A stretch of DNA of 64,000 nt. Origin: Bos javanicus. Its lineage: Eukaryota > Chordata > Mammalia > Artiodactyla > Bovidae. Location of the stretch: positions 71,136,178-71,200,177 of the forward strand of contig NC_083875.1 of assembly GCF_032452875.1 (NCBI RefSeq). Reading direction: 5' to 3'. The notes under the pieces are model-generated. The model ran no database searches. It was not told the DNA's origin and was given only the letters and a program-made list of their open reading frames with translations. Within the stretch, counting starts at the first letter, position 1. Each line of letters starts with the position of its first letter. Both the position numbers and the translations under genes were made by a program. This document shows, piece after piece, positions 1 through 11,190 of this stretch.

Positions 1-119
1 CTGGTTTCTGCATCAGTTTCCTGTTTCTACTGGATAAGTAGATAAGAGATCACTCCCCATCCACGAGCAGGTTGATAGATGTTGATGGAGAGGAGAGATT
101 GGAGAGGGAGATGGGGTGG

Positions 120-350
120 GGGGCTTCCCAGGTGGCACTAGTGGTAAAGAACCTGCCTGCCAATGCAGGAGACACAAGAGCTGTGGGTTGGATCCTCGGG
201 TCAGGAAGATCCCCTGGAGGAGGGTATGGCAACCCACTCTAGTATTCCTGCCTGGAGAATCCCATGAACAGAGGAGCCTGGCAGGCTATAGTCCATAGGG
301 TGGTACAGAGTCAGACACGACTAAAGTGACTTAGCACAAATGCACGCATG
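120..350 (+). repeat. Bov-tA SINE
   Basis: tRNA-like head (cttcccaggtggcactagtg) followed by the BovB-derived tail ending in gacacgactaaagtgactta. Confidence 0.9.
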
Positions 351-670
351 GGGGGAGAAATGGGGGAGGGGACAGCAGATGCAGAGTGGGGCTGCCTCGG
401 CTTGGGGAGGGGCTGTTACTATCCTCCCTGCAATACCAAGTCCCAAGTTTCGTCCGGCACAGGGCGTCATTCCTTAGTAAATGATCAGCTCTCTTTCCCA
501 CACTATCTCGCTACTGTTCCCACCCACTGGCCTGGATTAGCAGTTTCCAGAACATGCATGTCACAGAGAACCTTTAGGGATATGTGCGAAAAGGAGAATG
601 GGAAAAAGATGAGCCAACTAGTGATTTCTGAGGGAAGAGAGAATAGTGCACTTGCTCTTCTTCAGAGGAG

Positions 671-893
671 CTTCCCGGGTAGCTCAAATGGTAGTAAAGA
701 ATCCCCCTGCAATGCGGGAGACCTGGGTTTGATCCCTGGGTTGGGAAGATCCCTGGGTTGGCATGGCAACCCACTCCAGTATTCTTGCCTGGAGAATTCC
801 CACAGACAGAGGAGCCTGGTGGGCTACAGTCCATGGGATCACAAAGAGTCAGACAATACTGAGTGACTAACATTTTCACTTTCTTTCACTTTT
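671..893 (+). repeat. Bov-tA SINE with 14-bp target-site duplication
   Basis: Complete head and tail, flanked by cttcttcagaggag at 657-670 and again at 894-907, so the insertion boundaries are exact. Confidence 0.93.
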
Positions 894-1100
894 CTTCTTC
901 AGAGGAGTCATCAAGCCTGCCTTGGCTGGGACAGCTCAGCGGTCCTAAGGCATCAGTCAGCTGAGATGGGGATGATAATTCAGATGTGCATCCACATCTC
1001 TTCAATACAATTCTCCCCACATGCAGGTACTGACTCACAAACATACAGTGTGATAACAGGCACAGATAACATAGATGTGCTGATGACATGTTTCCATTTA

Positions 1101-1670
1101 CAGGAAGTCCCCTATGTACGAACCTTCAAGTTGTGAACTGTCAAAGGTGTGAACTTGTGTTTGTACGTCCAATTACGTATAGTTCAAGTGCCCAGCATCC
1201 ATTGTCACATGGCTGCATCCTCTGCAAGTGTTGCGCTTTTCTGTACTTTCCTATACAGTACTATATACAAAACAGTAGTAGCTGTTTAGTCACTCAGTCA
1301 TGTCTGACTCTTTGCAACCCCATAGACTGTAGTCCACCAGGCTCCTCTGTCCATGGCATTTCCCAGGCAAGAATATTGGAGTAGGTTGCCATTTCCTTCT
1401 CCAGGGGATCTTCCTGACCCAGGGATGGAACCCTTGTCTCCTGCAATGGCAGGTGGATTCTTTATCACTGAGCCACCAGGGAAGCCCATAGAATATAGCA
1501 GTACCATATTTTTATTTCAAGCCTAGCATGTCCGGAAGCGAATGTAAAAGCAGCGATACATAACTGATTGTGTTAGTTGGGTACCTAGGCTAATTTTGCT
1601 GGACTTATGTACAAACTGGATTTCTAACTTACTCTTGGAACAAAAGTCATCCATATGTAGGGACTTACTG
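1101..1670 (+). mobile_element. Tigger-type (TcMar) DNA transposon remnant, split by a SINE
   Basis: Terminal inverted repeats are visible. The left end reads CAGGAAGTCCCCTATGTA. The right end, reversed, reads CAGTAAGTCCCTACATATGG. The element is flanked by TA at 1099-1100 and 1671-1672, the usual target duplication of Tc1/mariner elements. Near 1528 the text resembles the start of the Tigger1/TIGD-type transposase (ATGTCCGGAAGC), but the rest of the gene is deleted. It is a non-autonomous, long-dead derivative of about 355 bp once the SINE at 1273-1488 is removed. Confidence 0.75.
1273..1488 (-). repeat. Bov-tA SINE inside the Tigger remnant
   Basis: Reverse-oriented copy running from gtcactcagtcatgtctgac to gccaccagggaagccc. 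It interrupts the transposon before its transposase-start region. Confidence 0.9.
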
Positions 1671-1799
1671 TACTAACTCTGAGAAAGCTTTTAAAATTTG
1701 TTATTCTTTCTGATGCAGAATAAGTAAAACCTGTTTGAAAACCATTGAAGTTGACTTCTTGTGCTTTTGAGAGATGGATCACATTTCCAACGGCTCTGA

Positions 1800-2008
1800 A
1801 AGTGTTAGTCCCTCAGTCGTGTTTGACTCTTTGTGACCCCATGGACTGTAACCCGCCAGGCTCCTCTGTCCATGGAATTCTCCAGGCAAGAATACTGGAG
1901 TGCGTAGCTATTCCCTTCTCCAGGGGATCTTCCAGACCTACGGCTCTAACTCATGTCTCCTGCATTGCAGGCAAATTGTTTTCCCATCTGAGCCACCGGG
2001 AAAGCCTG
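1800..2008 (-). repeat. Bov-tA SINE
   Basis: Reverse copy from gttagtccctcagtcgtg to gagccaccgggaaagcc. Confidence 0.9.
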
Positions 2009-2431
2009 CCAAGGGCTCTAGGATGCTTGATTTCTCAGGGAATCGCCCAGGAACCCCTAGTTCTCACCCCGACCCTTCGTGCTGGTCCACAGACAGCACA
2101 CAGAACCTGTGACGGTCAGTAGTGAGGCACAGCCCTCTCGCGGGTGTTTGTCTGCCACAGAGTGGACACTAGTCTCAGAGTTGAGCAGCAGTGCCAGAAG
2201 GACAGTAAGGGTGCTAATGTTTGGGGGCAGGCTCCCAGCTGCTTGTCACACCCCAGCAGCAGCATCTATCAGTGAGGCTGGCCCTGACAAGTATCCTGCA
2301 TCTTCCTGCCCTCTAGAAAAGTGGTCCGAGTTGCTGCCAGTTCTCTTCGCAGGGGGAGAGGGGGTTCCCTGTCTGATCTTTTAACGACCAGCCCACCCCT
2401 CCAGGTACCAAATCTGCCACCCCATCCTCAC

Positions 2432-2654
2432 CTCTGGCTTATAGGCTTTCCGGAATCTTGACGGTCCATCAGGACTGAAGACCTGGCCGGGCACACAGCT
2501 CACCACAGCCGGAAGCCCATTCTCACAGGTGACGTTCTTGACGGGGTCCAGCGACACCTGAGGGCCTAACTTGCAGCTGGAGATGTGGGCCTCCGTGCCT
2601 GTGCAGTCCATGGAGTATGGCCAGTACCGCTGCTTCTTGCGGGCGGCAAACATC
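2432..2654 (-). CDS. LOXL2: LOXL2 fourth coding exon (codon 248 to residue 322; second half of SRCR2)
   Basis: A 223-nt exon. Its first G completes Lys248 and MFAARKKQRYWPYSMDC follows. It completes SRCR domain 2 with the cysteines in SMDCTG, SSCKLG, VTCENG and VVSCVPG. Asn288 sits in an NVT sequon, the known N-glycosylation site of SRCR2. Residues 314-318 read RFRK-A, the reported proprotein convertase (PACE4) site between K317 and A318 that separates SRCR1-2 from the rest. The exon ends KPE at a GTGAGG donor, phase 0. The next exon, expected to start QPLVRL, is outside the window. The acceptor at 2655 reads cgtcttccgcag. Confidence 0.97.
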
Positions 2655-2943
2655 CTGCGGAAGACGACACAGGGCAGGTGACCAAGACATCACGGTGCCC
2701 ACCCCTCCCTTCTTTCACAGCTGGGCAACTGACCCCTGCCCGGGGCTGGTCACTAAGGTAGTGGAACCAGATAGACGTGGTCCCTGCTCCTGCAGTTCAG
2801 TCTTGCTCCAGACAGGGCTCTGCAGGGCATGTCTGCCAGCACTCACTGGTCATGCTGGGCAATGGGGAGCCAGACTTGGAAGGGCAGTCATGGCTTCCTG
2901 CTTCCAGGGAGCTCACATTCTAGCAGACAAGGGTCTAACTCAG

Positions 2944-3168
2944 TGTGTGTGCATGCGAAGTCGCTTCAGTCATGTCTGACTCTTTGTGACCCTATGGACC
3001 ATGGCCCACCAGGCTTGTCTGTCCATAGGATTCTCCAGGAAAGAACTCTGTAGTGAGTTGCCATGCCCTCCTCCAGGGGATCTTCCCAACCCAGGGACTG
3101 AACCCAAGTCTCTTACATCTCCTGCGTTGGCAGGCAGGTTCTCTACCAACAGTGCCACCTGGGAAGCC
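2944..3168 (-). repeat. Bov-tA SINE with 10-bp target-site duplication
   Basis: Flanked by tctaactcag at 2934-2943 and 3169-3178. It lies about 290 bp from the acceptor of the 2432-2654 exon, in intron 4. Confidence 0.9.
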
Positions 3169-3255
3169 TCTAACTCAGGGTAGTGACATATGATACTAAT
3201 GCCTATACATGCAAAGTGTAAAAAGGGATCTTGGAGAGACAAATACAATGTGATA

Positions 3256-3465
3256 TCCCTCAGCCAAAAAAGAATGAAATAATGCCATTTGCAGCAACAT
3301 GATGGACCTCGAGATGATTATACTAAGTGAAGTAAGTCAGACAGGAAAAAACAAATATCATAGGACAGCACTTATGTGTGGAGTTTAAAACAAATATTAC
3401 AAAATATATACAAAACAGAAACAGACTCAACAGACACAGGAAACAAACTTGTGGCTGCCAAAGCA
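3256..3465 (+). mobile_element. L1 3' end fragment
   Basis: Contains the L1 3' signature around aaaagaatgaaataatgcca and agtgaagtaagtcagacagg, ending in the aacagactcaacag region. Truncated at both sides. Confidence 0.8.
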
Positions 3466-3897
3466 GTGAAGTGGGGAAGCTACCCTTCCCTCTCTCTTGC
3501 CCTGGGTCTTTGAAGTCTGTGTACTCATCGGTGATTGGCAGAATCCAGTGAGACGCACTGCTGCCAAACTGCCCAGAGGAGGGGCTGCCAAGGGCAGGTT
3601 GGCCCCAGATGAACAGAAGCGGAGTCCTGTCCCTATTGGTCTAGCAGGCCTGGAAGTTTCTGCTTTGCCTCAGAGTGAATGGGATGTGAACAGAGAGGAA
3701 AGGTAAACCCGACAGACGCCACTGATATCTCTCCTTACCAATAACTGCGACTGGTAGTAATGCTATTCTGTGCGTGCAATGACACAGAATCCTTGAAAGA
3801 AAAAGGACTGTCTTGGAAAGCTCAGGGTTTGTGCTCAACATAGCTACAGCCAGAGCACAGAACTACACAGGAGGACTGTTAATAATCCCAAGACCCA

Positions 3898-4217
3898 GGG
3901 CTTCCCTGGCAGCACAGTCGATGGGAGTCCACCTGCCAGTGCAGGGGACACAAGTTCGATCCCTGGTCCGGGAGGATTCTACATGTTACGGAGCACCTAA
4001 GCCCACACACCATAACTACTGAGCCTGTGCTCTAGAGCCTGGGAGCTGCAACTACAGCCCACACACCCTACAGCCTGTACTTTACAACAAGAGAAGCCAC
4101 TGCAATAAGAAACTTTCACACCACAACAAAGAGTAGCCCCCACTCGCCGCAACTAGAGAAAGCCTGTGCAAAGCAATGAAGACTCAGTGTAGCCAAAATA
4201 AATAAATAAATAAGAAG
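3898..4217 (+). repeat. CHR-type tRNA SINE, long form
   Basis: Head cttccctggcagcacagtcg, then the accataactactgagcctg body and an (aaat)n tail. It has no BovB-derived segment. Confidence 0.85.
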
Positions 4218-4727
4218 TAAAAAAGAATTCCAAGAGCCATTGGCCCTCTCCACTCCCTGGAAGCCCCCTGCACTTGGAAACACAGCCTCCAGTTTGATTC
4301 CCATGACACTCACACATGGGACAGAACACACTTGAGGTGGCGGGTAGGATGTTATAGCTTGTTACGACACTCCCACAGTTAGGCGAGCAAACACTCCCAG
4401 GGGATGTCAGGCGCACAGGGAGTGGTCAGGTCTCACTGGATCGGAACATCTAGCTCCCAGTTTTTAGTGACCACCAGGCTCTGCCAGGAACAGATGTACT
4501 GAGCTCTCAACACAGAGTGAGGCTCCCTCAGCAGACAGAGCTGCTCTTCCTTCCCCAGAGAGCCCCTCTGTCCTCTGACGTCAGATCACAGGAATGCAAT
4601 CCTCCACAGGCCTCCACCAGGGCAGTCCACCCCGCCCCCATGAGTCACTCTCACAGGCTACCCCTCCCCCACCCCGGGACCCAGACATGGGGATGCAGAT
4701 AGGAGGCACTGGGGAGGATGTATGGGC

Positions 4728-4955
4728 TTCCTACGGGGCTCTAGTGGTAAAGAACCTGCCTGCCAATGCAGGAGACATTAGAGACGTGGGTTCTGTCCCT
4801 GGGTTGGGAAGATCCCCTGGAGAAGAGCATGGCAACCCACTCCAGTATTCTTGCCTGGAGAATCCCATGGACAGAGGAGCCTGGTGGGCTGCAGTTCATA
4901 AGGTTGCAAGGAGTCAGACACGACTCAAGTGGCTTAGCGTGCACATGTACACATG
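4728..4955 (+). repeat. Bov-tA SINE
   Basis: Head gcttcctacggggctctagt, then the usual body to gacacgactcaagtggctta. Confidence 0.9.
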
Positions 4956-5079
4956 GACAACCCACTCTAGGCCTGATGGTGGGTGACTGGAGTTACAGGA
5001 CAGCCACCGGACAAGTGGGAAGCACGCTTGAGAAAGAGGTATCTAGGCTGATGGCTGGGTAACACTGAGCTGAACTGAT

Positions 5080-5480
5080 TCAACTGAAAATGAGAAGTCC
5101 TCCTTGCTCTCCAGCCAAGGAGCAAACCAGACTTGGTAGGGATTCTGCCAGCTCTGTGAGACTGTCTACTTCAATTATGCATTCTGGAACTAGGGAAATA
5201 ACCACAGTGTGGGTTCCGGGACCCACTGAGACCACTGTGATATGGACCTGAGCCAAAACTCCACTGATCAACTGATGTCCATACTGACTGTGGGCCACAA
5301 GGATGTTTGGGTCCCTGGAATTAGGGTCCTTTCAGAGCCTGTGTCCAGTGGTTCCTGAAAGTTCTGATCATTTCCTTTTCTCCAGTGTACAATGCTTGGT
5401 AAAAGATCATAGGTCCCTTTGGGTAAATGACTAAGAGTGTACACTTCTGGCAGTGTGCCACAGTGTGCCACAGTCTTTCT
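5080..5480 (-). pseudogene. Endogenous retrovirus protease/pol remnant
   Basis: Read on the minus strand, 5471-5268 encodes a retroviral aspartic-protease-like segment with a DTGSE active-site motif followed by TLIPG. The adjacent frame, 5298-5080, carries the downstream protease/pol junction text (GVLAQVHITV, then VPECII). The two parts are in different frames, so at least one frameshift separates them, and stops follow. It is an old, non-functional provirus fragment. Flanking DNA to about 5930 may belong to the same provirus, but no other domain or LTR was recognised. Family assignment (class I or III) is not attempted. Confidence 0.7.
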
Positions 5481-5942
5481 TCAAGGAGATCTGGCCTCCT
5501 CTTCATTCAAGGACTTATAGGTCTGTAAACTTTCTCAAGTCTGGACATGGAGGGGCTGGATCTGTTTTTATGATTCAGATCAGATTTTTGTTGTCTTAAC
5601 CTAGAGCTTTTCTGCTTTTACAGATTGAATAAGAATCAGAGAAGCTTCCTATTTCACTTCTGGGAACACTATGAGACAGCCAGCTAGATCAACTGGTCAA
5701 CCCCACAAGTCTGCAAGGGCCAGTCTATTCTGATTGCTGCTTTGACTTTGCTGGCCACTCAGTAGCCACGCCCATCTTGCCTTTGGCCTTGGGTGCTGTC
5801 ACCTGGTCCCTGCCACCTGGGATCTAATTACCCCCACTGCATTTAGGTTTCCTGACCTGCAGTGACTGCAGCCCCCACCCCGAGGTCTGGCTTACAGAGA
5901 AGGGCCCTCAGGGAGCACTTAAGAACGAACCAGGGAGGGGGG

Positions 5943-6175
5943 GATTCCTTGGAGGTCCAGTGGTTAAGAATCCTCCTTGCAATGCAGGGGACATGGTTCA
6001 ATCCCTGGTCAGGGAACCTAAGACCCCACAAGCGGTGGAGCAACTGAGCCTTCAAGTACTGGAGAGCGTGTGCCACAAGTAGAGAGCTTGTGCACCGTAA
6101 TGAAAGATCTTGCGTGCCATAGCCAAGACCAATGCAGACAAATAAATAAATAACTATTAAGATAAATAAATAAAA
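5943..6175 (+). repeat. CHR-type tRNA SINE
   Basis: Head ggattccttggaggtccagt and an (aaat)n tail. The middle is shorter than in the long form. Confidence 0.85.
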
Positions 6176-7264
6176 GAACCAGAGAGGGAGTCAGGGCTCC
6201 CCTTACAAATTTATTCCTCTCTGTCATGGTGAAACATCTGCCTTTTGGACCCTCCCAGGATCTTAGACAAATCCATGGCAACATTCTAGTCTCCCCAAGC
6301 ATCTGAACCCCTTTCTCTACATGAAACCAAGGGGATCCAGCATTTCTAATTTGGTCTCGTGGGCCTCCTTTTGGTCCCTGTTTCAGCCAACTCACCAAAG
6401 CTTTAGAGTCCTAACTCCCAATATGCAACATGAGATGCAATCTCTGTTCAGTAATCTTGTATCAATAAATCAATACCAATAATGGGATCTTGCTTTAAGA
6501 AAAAGAAAAGGACTACACAATATTTCTGGTCTGGGAGATGGGGCCCTGTGGCTTCAGTTTGATCGATTTCCAGGTACATGTACCACTTCCCAGTCCATGA
6601 GAGGATCATCTGGAGCCCAGCTGCCAAAACGGACCTGAGGTCAGAGATCCCGATCCCCCTTCAAAAGCCAGAAGATGACTCTGGTTCACCCGCAGTTGAG
6701 GAGGAGGTTTTCAGAAGCCCTCTGAACAAGCCACCCATGTGTTGCCTGGCCTCGGGCACCCCATCCTGCTGTGGAGCAGGACTGATGGCAGCCTTCCCAC
6801 TCCCAGGACTGGGCGAAGACCTGTGCCAGGCTGGGGACTCTGGTGGGGCCAGCAGGTAGGAAGCCTGTCAGGGGAAGGGATCTACTTTTCTTGGCTTCAA
6901 TTGGAAGGAAAGGCTGAGAAGGTGTCTCCAGGGAAGGAGCCAGCCAGCTGACGGGAATTCTGTAAACTATTTAGAGAATGGGACCACCCTGCCTGCTCCC
7001 ATCCCACCCTGTGCAAACAGGAAGATCTGGGCCATGTCTGGGTGGCTGGAGGCAGGAATCACCACCAGGCAGCTCAGCTGCCAGCACTCACCCTTATGGT
7101 GGACCAGAGGCTTTGACCAAAGGAACCAGGCTGAGCCCAGGAAGGAAAGAAGCCTGCACTGACCCCAGGGATCGGGAGGAAGAGTTGGAGCAGGGACCCC
7201 TGTTTCCTGGCTGGAAGCCACCTCTCTCCTTGGCTTGAAAGGGAAGAGGTAGTAAGTCTGCACT

Positions 7265-7640
7265 CTTGAGGAGGATGGACCCTGCTGCTGGAGACCCGGG
7301 TTTGGATCCTGAATCTGCCACTTCCTAGTTTTATCACCTCTCTCTGACTTCATTCCTTTAGCTGTAACATAAACCCCTTCCTAGAATTGTGAAGCTTAAG
7401 TGGCTAAGAGGGCTTCCTTGGTGGCTCAGATTGTAAAGAATCCACCTGCAATGCAGAAGACCCAGGTTCAATCCCTGAGTCAAGAAGATCCCCTAGAGAA
7501 AGGAACAGCTACCCACTCCAGTACTGTTGCCATTGGGTCACAAAGAGTCAGACACAACTGAGCGACTAACACTTAAGAGACTAGGAACAGAGCCACCTGG
7601 CATGTAGTCAGTGCTCAGTAAAGCAGATTATTATCCTTAT
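7265..7640 (+). repeat. MIR SINE split by a Bov-tA
   Basis: The left half (gggtttggatcctgaatctg, gccacttcctagttttatca) and right half (cctggcatgtagtcagtgct) are the two parts of one ancient MIR, separated by the ruminant SINE. Confidence 0.7.
7409..7574 (+). repeat. Bov-tA SINE, internally deleted
   Basis: Head and tail are present, but about 50 bp of the middle (the cctggagaatcccatgg segment) is missing between tactgttgcc and attgggtcac. Confidence 0.88.
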
Positions 7641-8032
7641 TAGAAGAGATAAGAAGACCCCATGACCAGTCAATAGACCAGCCTGTCAGGGACGGAAAAC
7701 CCTTCACCGGACACCCCTCCGGGCAAATTACTCTGAGTCTCCTTGTCATCTACCCTTTCCCTGCCTGGGGAGATATTAACTTTGGAAACCATAACAGCAT
7801 CGCAAGATTTACTCGGGATGAGTGTAACTGAATCCACTAGATCTGTTTCTCATTTTCCTAACAGTTGCAGATTTCTCATAATAACCACTTCAAGGGGGCA
7901 GAGGACAGAGGTGGCCCCGTCCGCTGCATTCTATGTCTGCATCTCCACTGCTGCACCACAGATAGGGTTCATCAGCACTATATTTCTAGATTGCATATAT
8001 ATGGGTGAATATTCGATACGAGGTCAATGCAG

Positions 8033-8232
8033 GCTTCTCTGGTGGCTCAGTGGTAAAGAATCTGCTTGCCAGGTGGGAGACACAGGTTTGATCCCTGGGT
8101 CAGGAAGATCCTCTGGAGGAGGGCATGGCAACCCACTCCAGTATTCTTGCCTGGAGAATTCCATGGACAGAGAAGCCTGGCGAGCTACAGCCTGTAGGGT
8201 CGCAAAGAGTCTACTGAGCATGCACACATGCA
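8033..8232 (+). repeat. Bov-tA SINE close to a LOXL2 donor
   Basis: Antisense to LOXL2 and ending about 80 bp from the donor of the 8313-8524 exon. The end of the tail is eroded. Confidence 0.88.
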
Positions 8233-8312
8233 TACCAAGCTACTGCAGAGCTGACTTAGGACAAGGTGGGGCCAGAGTCCCGCCACTCAGAGTCCCTGCC
8301 CAGACTCCTTAC

Positions 8313-8524
8313 TTGTACACTTTGGTGTTGTAGGTCTTCTCCCCAGGGAAGCCGAACATGCCGCAGACCACACGGGAGTTCTTAGCCGTCCAGTGCTTGT
8401 CACAGATCTGCTTCCACGTCTTGCCCTCCTTTACCTCCACGTAGCCCTCTGTCACCGGGGTACGCTTGCGGAAGGCGGAGAGGATGGCTCGGATCCGGAT
8501 GTCCTCTACTTGGATGTTCATGTT
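8313..8524 (-). CDS. LOXL2: LOXL2 third coding exon (residues 178-247 and two bases of 248; first half of SRCR2)
   Basis: A 212-nt exon beginning AAC ATG AAC ATC (NMNIQVEDIRIRAIL) after the acceptor tract cccctcccag. It encodes the start of SRCR domain 2: the first strand IRIRAIL, the EGYVEVKEGKTWKQICDKHW segment, and NSRVVCGMFGFPGEKTYNTKVY. It ends with AA of Lys248 at a GTAAGG donor (phase 2). The domain mediates protein and matrix interactions rather than catalysis. No stop, frameshift or missing cysteine is seen. Intron 3 upstream is about 17.8 kb and intron 4 downstream about 5.7 kb. Confidence 0.97.
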
Positions 8525-9751
8525 CTGGGAGGGGAGGGGGTGGAAGGAGATGGGTGACCTTCCTGGTCTGGCCCTGGGGAGGTGATGGCAGACTGGGCTT
8601 ATCCTGAGAGTCTGCCCGCCTCTCCCCTCGGGCTCTTGGGGGGCTGTGAGTGCTCCCCAAGAGCACACAGCACATGCAGTGGGGCTGCAGGAACCAGAAA
8701 AGAAGGAGCAGGGTGACCCAGCCAATCAGAGACTTAGGGGACCCCAGCGCTCCTCCTCTGTCCTATCAAAAACACCAGAGGGCAGCAGCCTCCTCATGCA
8801 GGGGTCTCAAAGAGCAGAGGAGAGAATCATGTTCCTTGAATGCTGTATTCTAGAGGCAAAATCATTCAGACGCTTGTATTTTACTCCAAAGCATCTGCGT
8901 GCAGGCCTGGGAGTGAGTGTGTGCCTTCCCAGCAATCTGCCTGTAAAACTGAAATTTTGGGCAGATGAGCCCCAGATACCCTGAGCTGGTGGGGCCACGT
9001 TGCACACTGCCATGTGTACTCCCCTCGTGTCAGCAGTCTTTAGGGTGAAAAGCCAGAAGAGAAAGGGGAGGGTTTGGAGAGAAGGGGGAGGGAAGGAGGT
9101 GCGTGCCTGGACCCAGGCCAGCCAAGTAGGAGGGGGCAAGCCTGGGGCCCAGGAGGTAGGGATGCACACAGTCATGCAACTATGCCAAGGAAAGGAAAGG
9201 AAAGATTCTGAATATCCTGAGGCCCTTGTCTTGAAAGCCCCTGTTCACCACTCTCCTCTCCCCATTTCTGTGGCAGTGAGCGAAAAGGCAGGAGCCTGCT
9301 AGGAGGATGTGGAGAAGGCTGGGGGTTGAAGGTGGGCTCCTCTCCCATCGCCTGACACTGGGCTGCTCTGTCCCTGTCCCTAGCCCATACCTGAGCCCTC
9401 AGGGATTTGGTCAGACAGGGGCCCTCAAGAGGCCAAGCTGGATGGAGGAACAAAGGCCTACCTGGAATTTTCCAGGATGCTATCTTTTATGTTTTTCCAA
9501 GGTTCTCACAAATCTGCCCCAAACACTAAGGACGCTCCAGAATCTCTCACTTCCAGCCCGTCTTCTTTCTGCCCCTGCCCAATGGGGCCACCACCAGCTC
9601 TCACAAGGCTCGCCAACTGAGTCCCTGCCTCCCTGCTCTCCTCCATCCATCTGGCACAGGGCCAGCCCCCAGAAGACTCCTTCTAAAACCACAACTAACC
9701 TTGTCCCTTGGCTGACCACACTTATACCTCAGCCCCAAATCTATAGCCAGC

Positions 9752-9958
9752 TAGGATGATGCTGGGAAAGATTGAAGGTGGAGAAGAAGGGGACAATAGA
9801 GGATGAGATGGTTGGATGGTTATCATTGACTCAATGAACATGAGTTTGAACAAGATCCAGGAGACAGTGAAGGACAGGGAAGCCTGGCATGCTGCAGCCT
9901 ATGGGGTCGAAAAAAGTCAGGCACGACTGAGCGACTGAACAACAACAACAATAATAGG
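9752..9958 (+). mobile_element. BovB LINE 3' tail, 5'-truncated
   Basis: Starts in the BovB ORF2 end (gggaaagattgaaggtggag) and runs to gagcgactgaacaacaacaa, the BovB terminal repeat. Confidence 0.85.
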
Positions 9959-9959
9959 A

Positions 9960-10140
9960 CAATAACAAGTACCACTACTTTCTGGGCATTTTCTCACTTA
10001 ATCCTGAAACAGTAGAGGTCTTTATAGATAGTGTCATCTCCATTTTCCAGATAAGAATACTGGGTGACTCCAGTGATCTCCCAGGACCACAGAGAGGCAG
10101 AGAGCACCTGAGATTTGCTGTGTGATGCTCTGAACCATGC
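9960..10140 (-). repeat. MIR-like remnant
   Basis: Weakly conserved text around ctccattttccagataagaa and cccaggaccacagagaggca. Confidence 0.5.
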
Positions 10141-10709
10141 CAGTTGGGACTGGGCAGGGGCACTGGCAGAGAGGAACCCAACGACCTGGGTGCCCACACC
10201 CCCGTCCAGCCAGGATGCAAATGAACTGGGAGTTTGAACAGAACCATTATTTGGGTGCCCAGGGATTCAGGTCTCCTTGCCACTGGCTTCAGGGTGCAAA
10301 GCCAGGCCCCATTTCCCCAGTCCGGCGAGATGGTGGAAAGTATGTTGGCTGGGGTGGTGGGGGGGAGGGTGGCATCTAGCCCTGGTTCCTTTCCATGCAG
10401 AGCGGAAGGAAAGCCGCCAGTGGCAGGATTATGTTTGCCAGCCTGGATCCTTGGATCCATTACAGCTCCCTGTCAGGCCACAGGGCTCGCGCCACCAAGA
10501 CACATGGACAGAAGTGAGCAAGAACAGGCTGGAGGTCTAGACCGGCTCATGGGCCAGCCCCCTCCTCCGACTTACCACGTCGGGAGGCCAGGCTGGAATT
10601 CCAGAGTGTAAGGAATGTGTGATGCCCAGAAGGAAAGTTACCCACTGTGGCACTGGCCCTGAGAGCTGCACGGGGCAGGCAGGCTGGGCAGACTTGATCA
10701 AATTCACAG

Positions 10710-10770
10710 ATCCTCCCCCTCCTCCCCTCCCCAGCCTCCCCCCCCACCCCCCCGCCCCTTTCCCCCATCT
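10710..10770 (+). repeat. Pyrimidine/C-rich low-complexity tract
   Basis: Long runs of C interrupted by T and A. The minus (LOXL2 sense) strand is G-rich with several runs of at least four G. Confidence 0.85.
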
Positions 10771-10999
10771 CAGCCCATGGAGCATCAGCTCAGCTAAGAT
10801 ACAGAGTGTGAACCCAGAGGGAGGAAGGCCAGGGTAGGGGAGCTCAACAGACCCTTGTCTTAAGGCAGGGCAGTGTCCCCTCAGCAGAATAATGACTGGT
10901 GGGCAAGCTAGATAGGGTCCCAGATGCAGGAAATGAAGCTCAGAGGAGAGAAAGTGCTAGAACTGACGTCACTGTTCTTGTGTTCCCACTGACTCACTG

Positions 11000-11190
11000 C
11001 ATGTGTGTGTGTGGGCACTAGTGTGTATGTCTGGAGTCACGAATACGTCTCTCTGGGTGTGTGTCTCTGCACGTGTTTGTGCGCCCACGTATGCGTCTCT
11101 CGGGGAGCTCGCTGTTCCTGTCTGTCCGTGTGCAGGCAGATGTGCACATGTCTGTGGGTTGCATGGAGTGTGTGTCTGTGCGTGCGGTAG
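11000..11190 (+). repeat. Degenerate TG-rich low-complexity segment
   Basis: Interrupted tgtgtg runs mixed with CpG-containing words such as cacgtatgcgtc. It resembles an old decayed (TG)n microsatellite. Confidence 0.7.

Larger units (their letters stand above)
1..2431 (-). other. LOXL2: LOXL2 intron 5 (partial)
   Basis: The part of the intron after the KPE exon that lies in the window. It holds four SINEs and one split Tigger-type transposon, listed separately. The stretches 360-655, 908-1098, 1675-1795 and 2010-2430 show no recognisable gene or repeat. No exon of SRCR3 is present. Confidence 0.85.
2655..8312 (-). other. LOXL2: LOXL2 intron 4 (about 5.7 kb)
   Basis: A phase 2 intron with GTAAGG donor and CAG acceptor. 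Besides the listed repeats it contains single-copy-looking DNA at 2680-2930, 3470-3895, 4220-4725, 6180-7260 and 7660-8030, with no recognisable gene. An 11-bp tandem duplication of cagtgtgccac lies near 5452-5473. Confidence 0.85.

Noticed and set aside
7743..8333. A 196-codon plus-strand frame reaching the LOXL2 exon 4 region
   Set aside because: Largely a forward SINE translation running into the antisense side of the exon.
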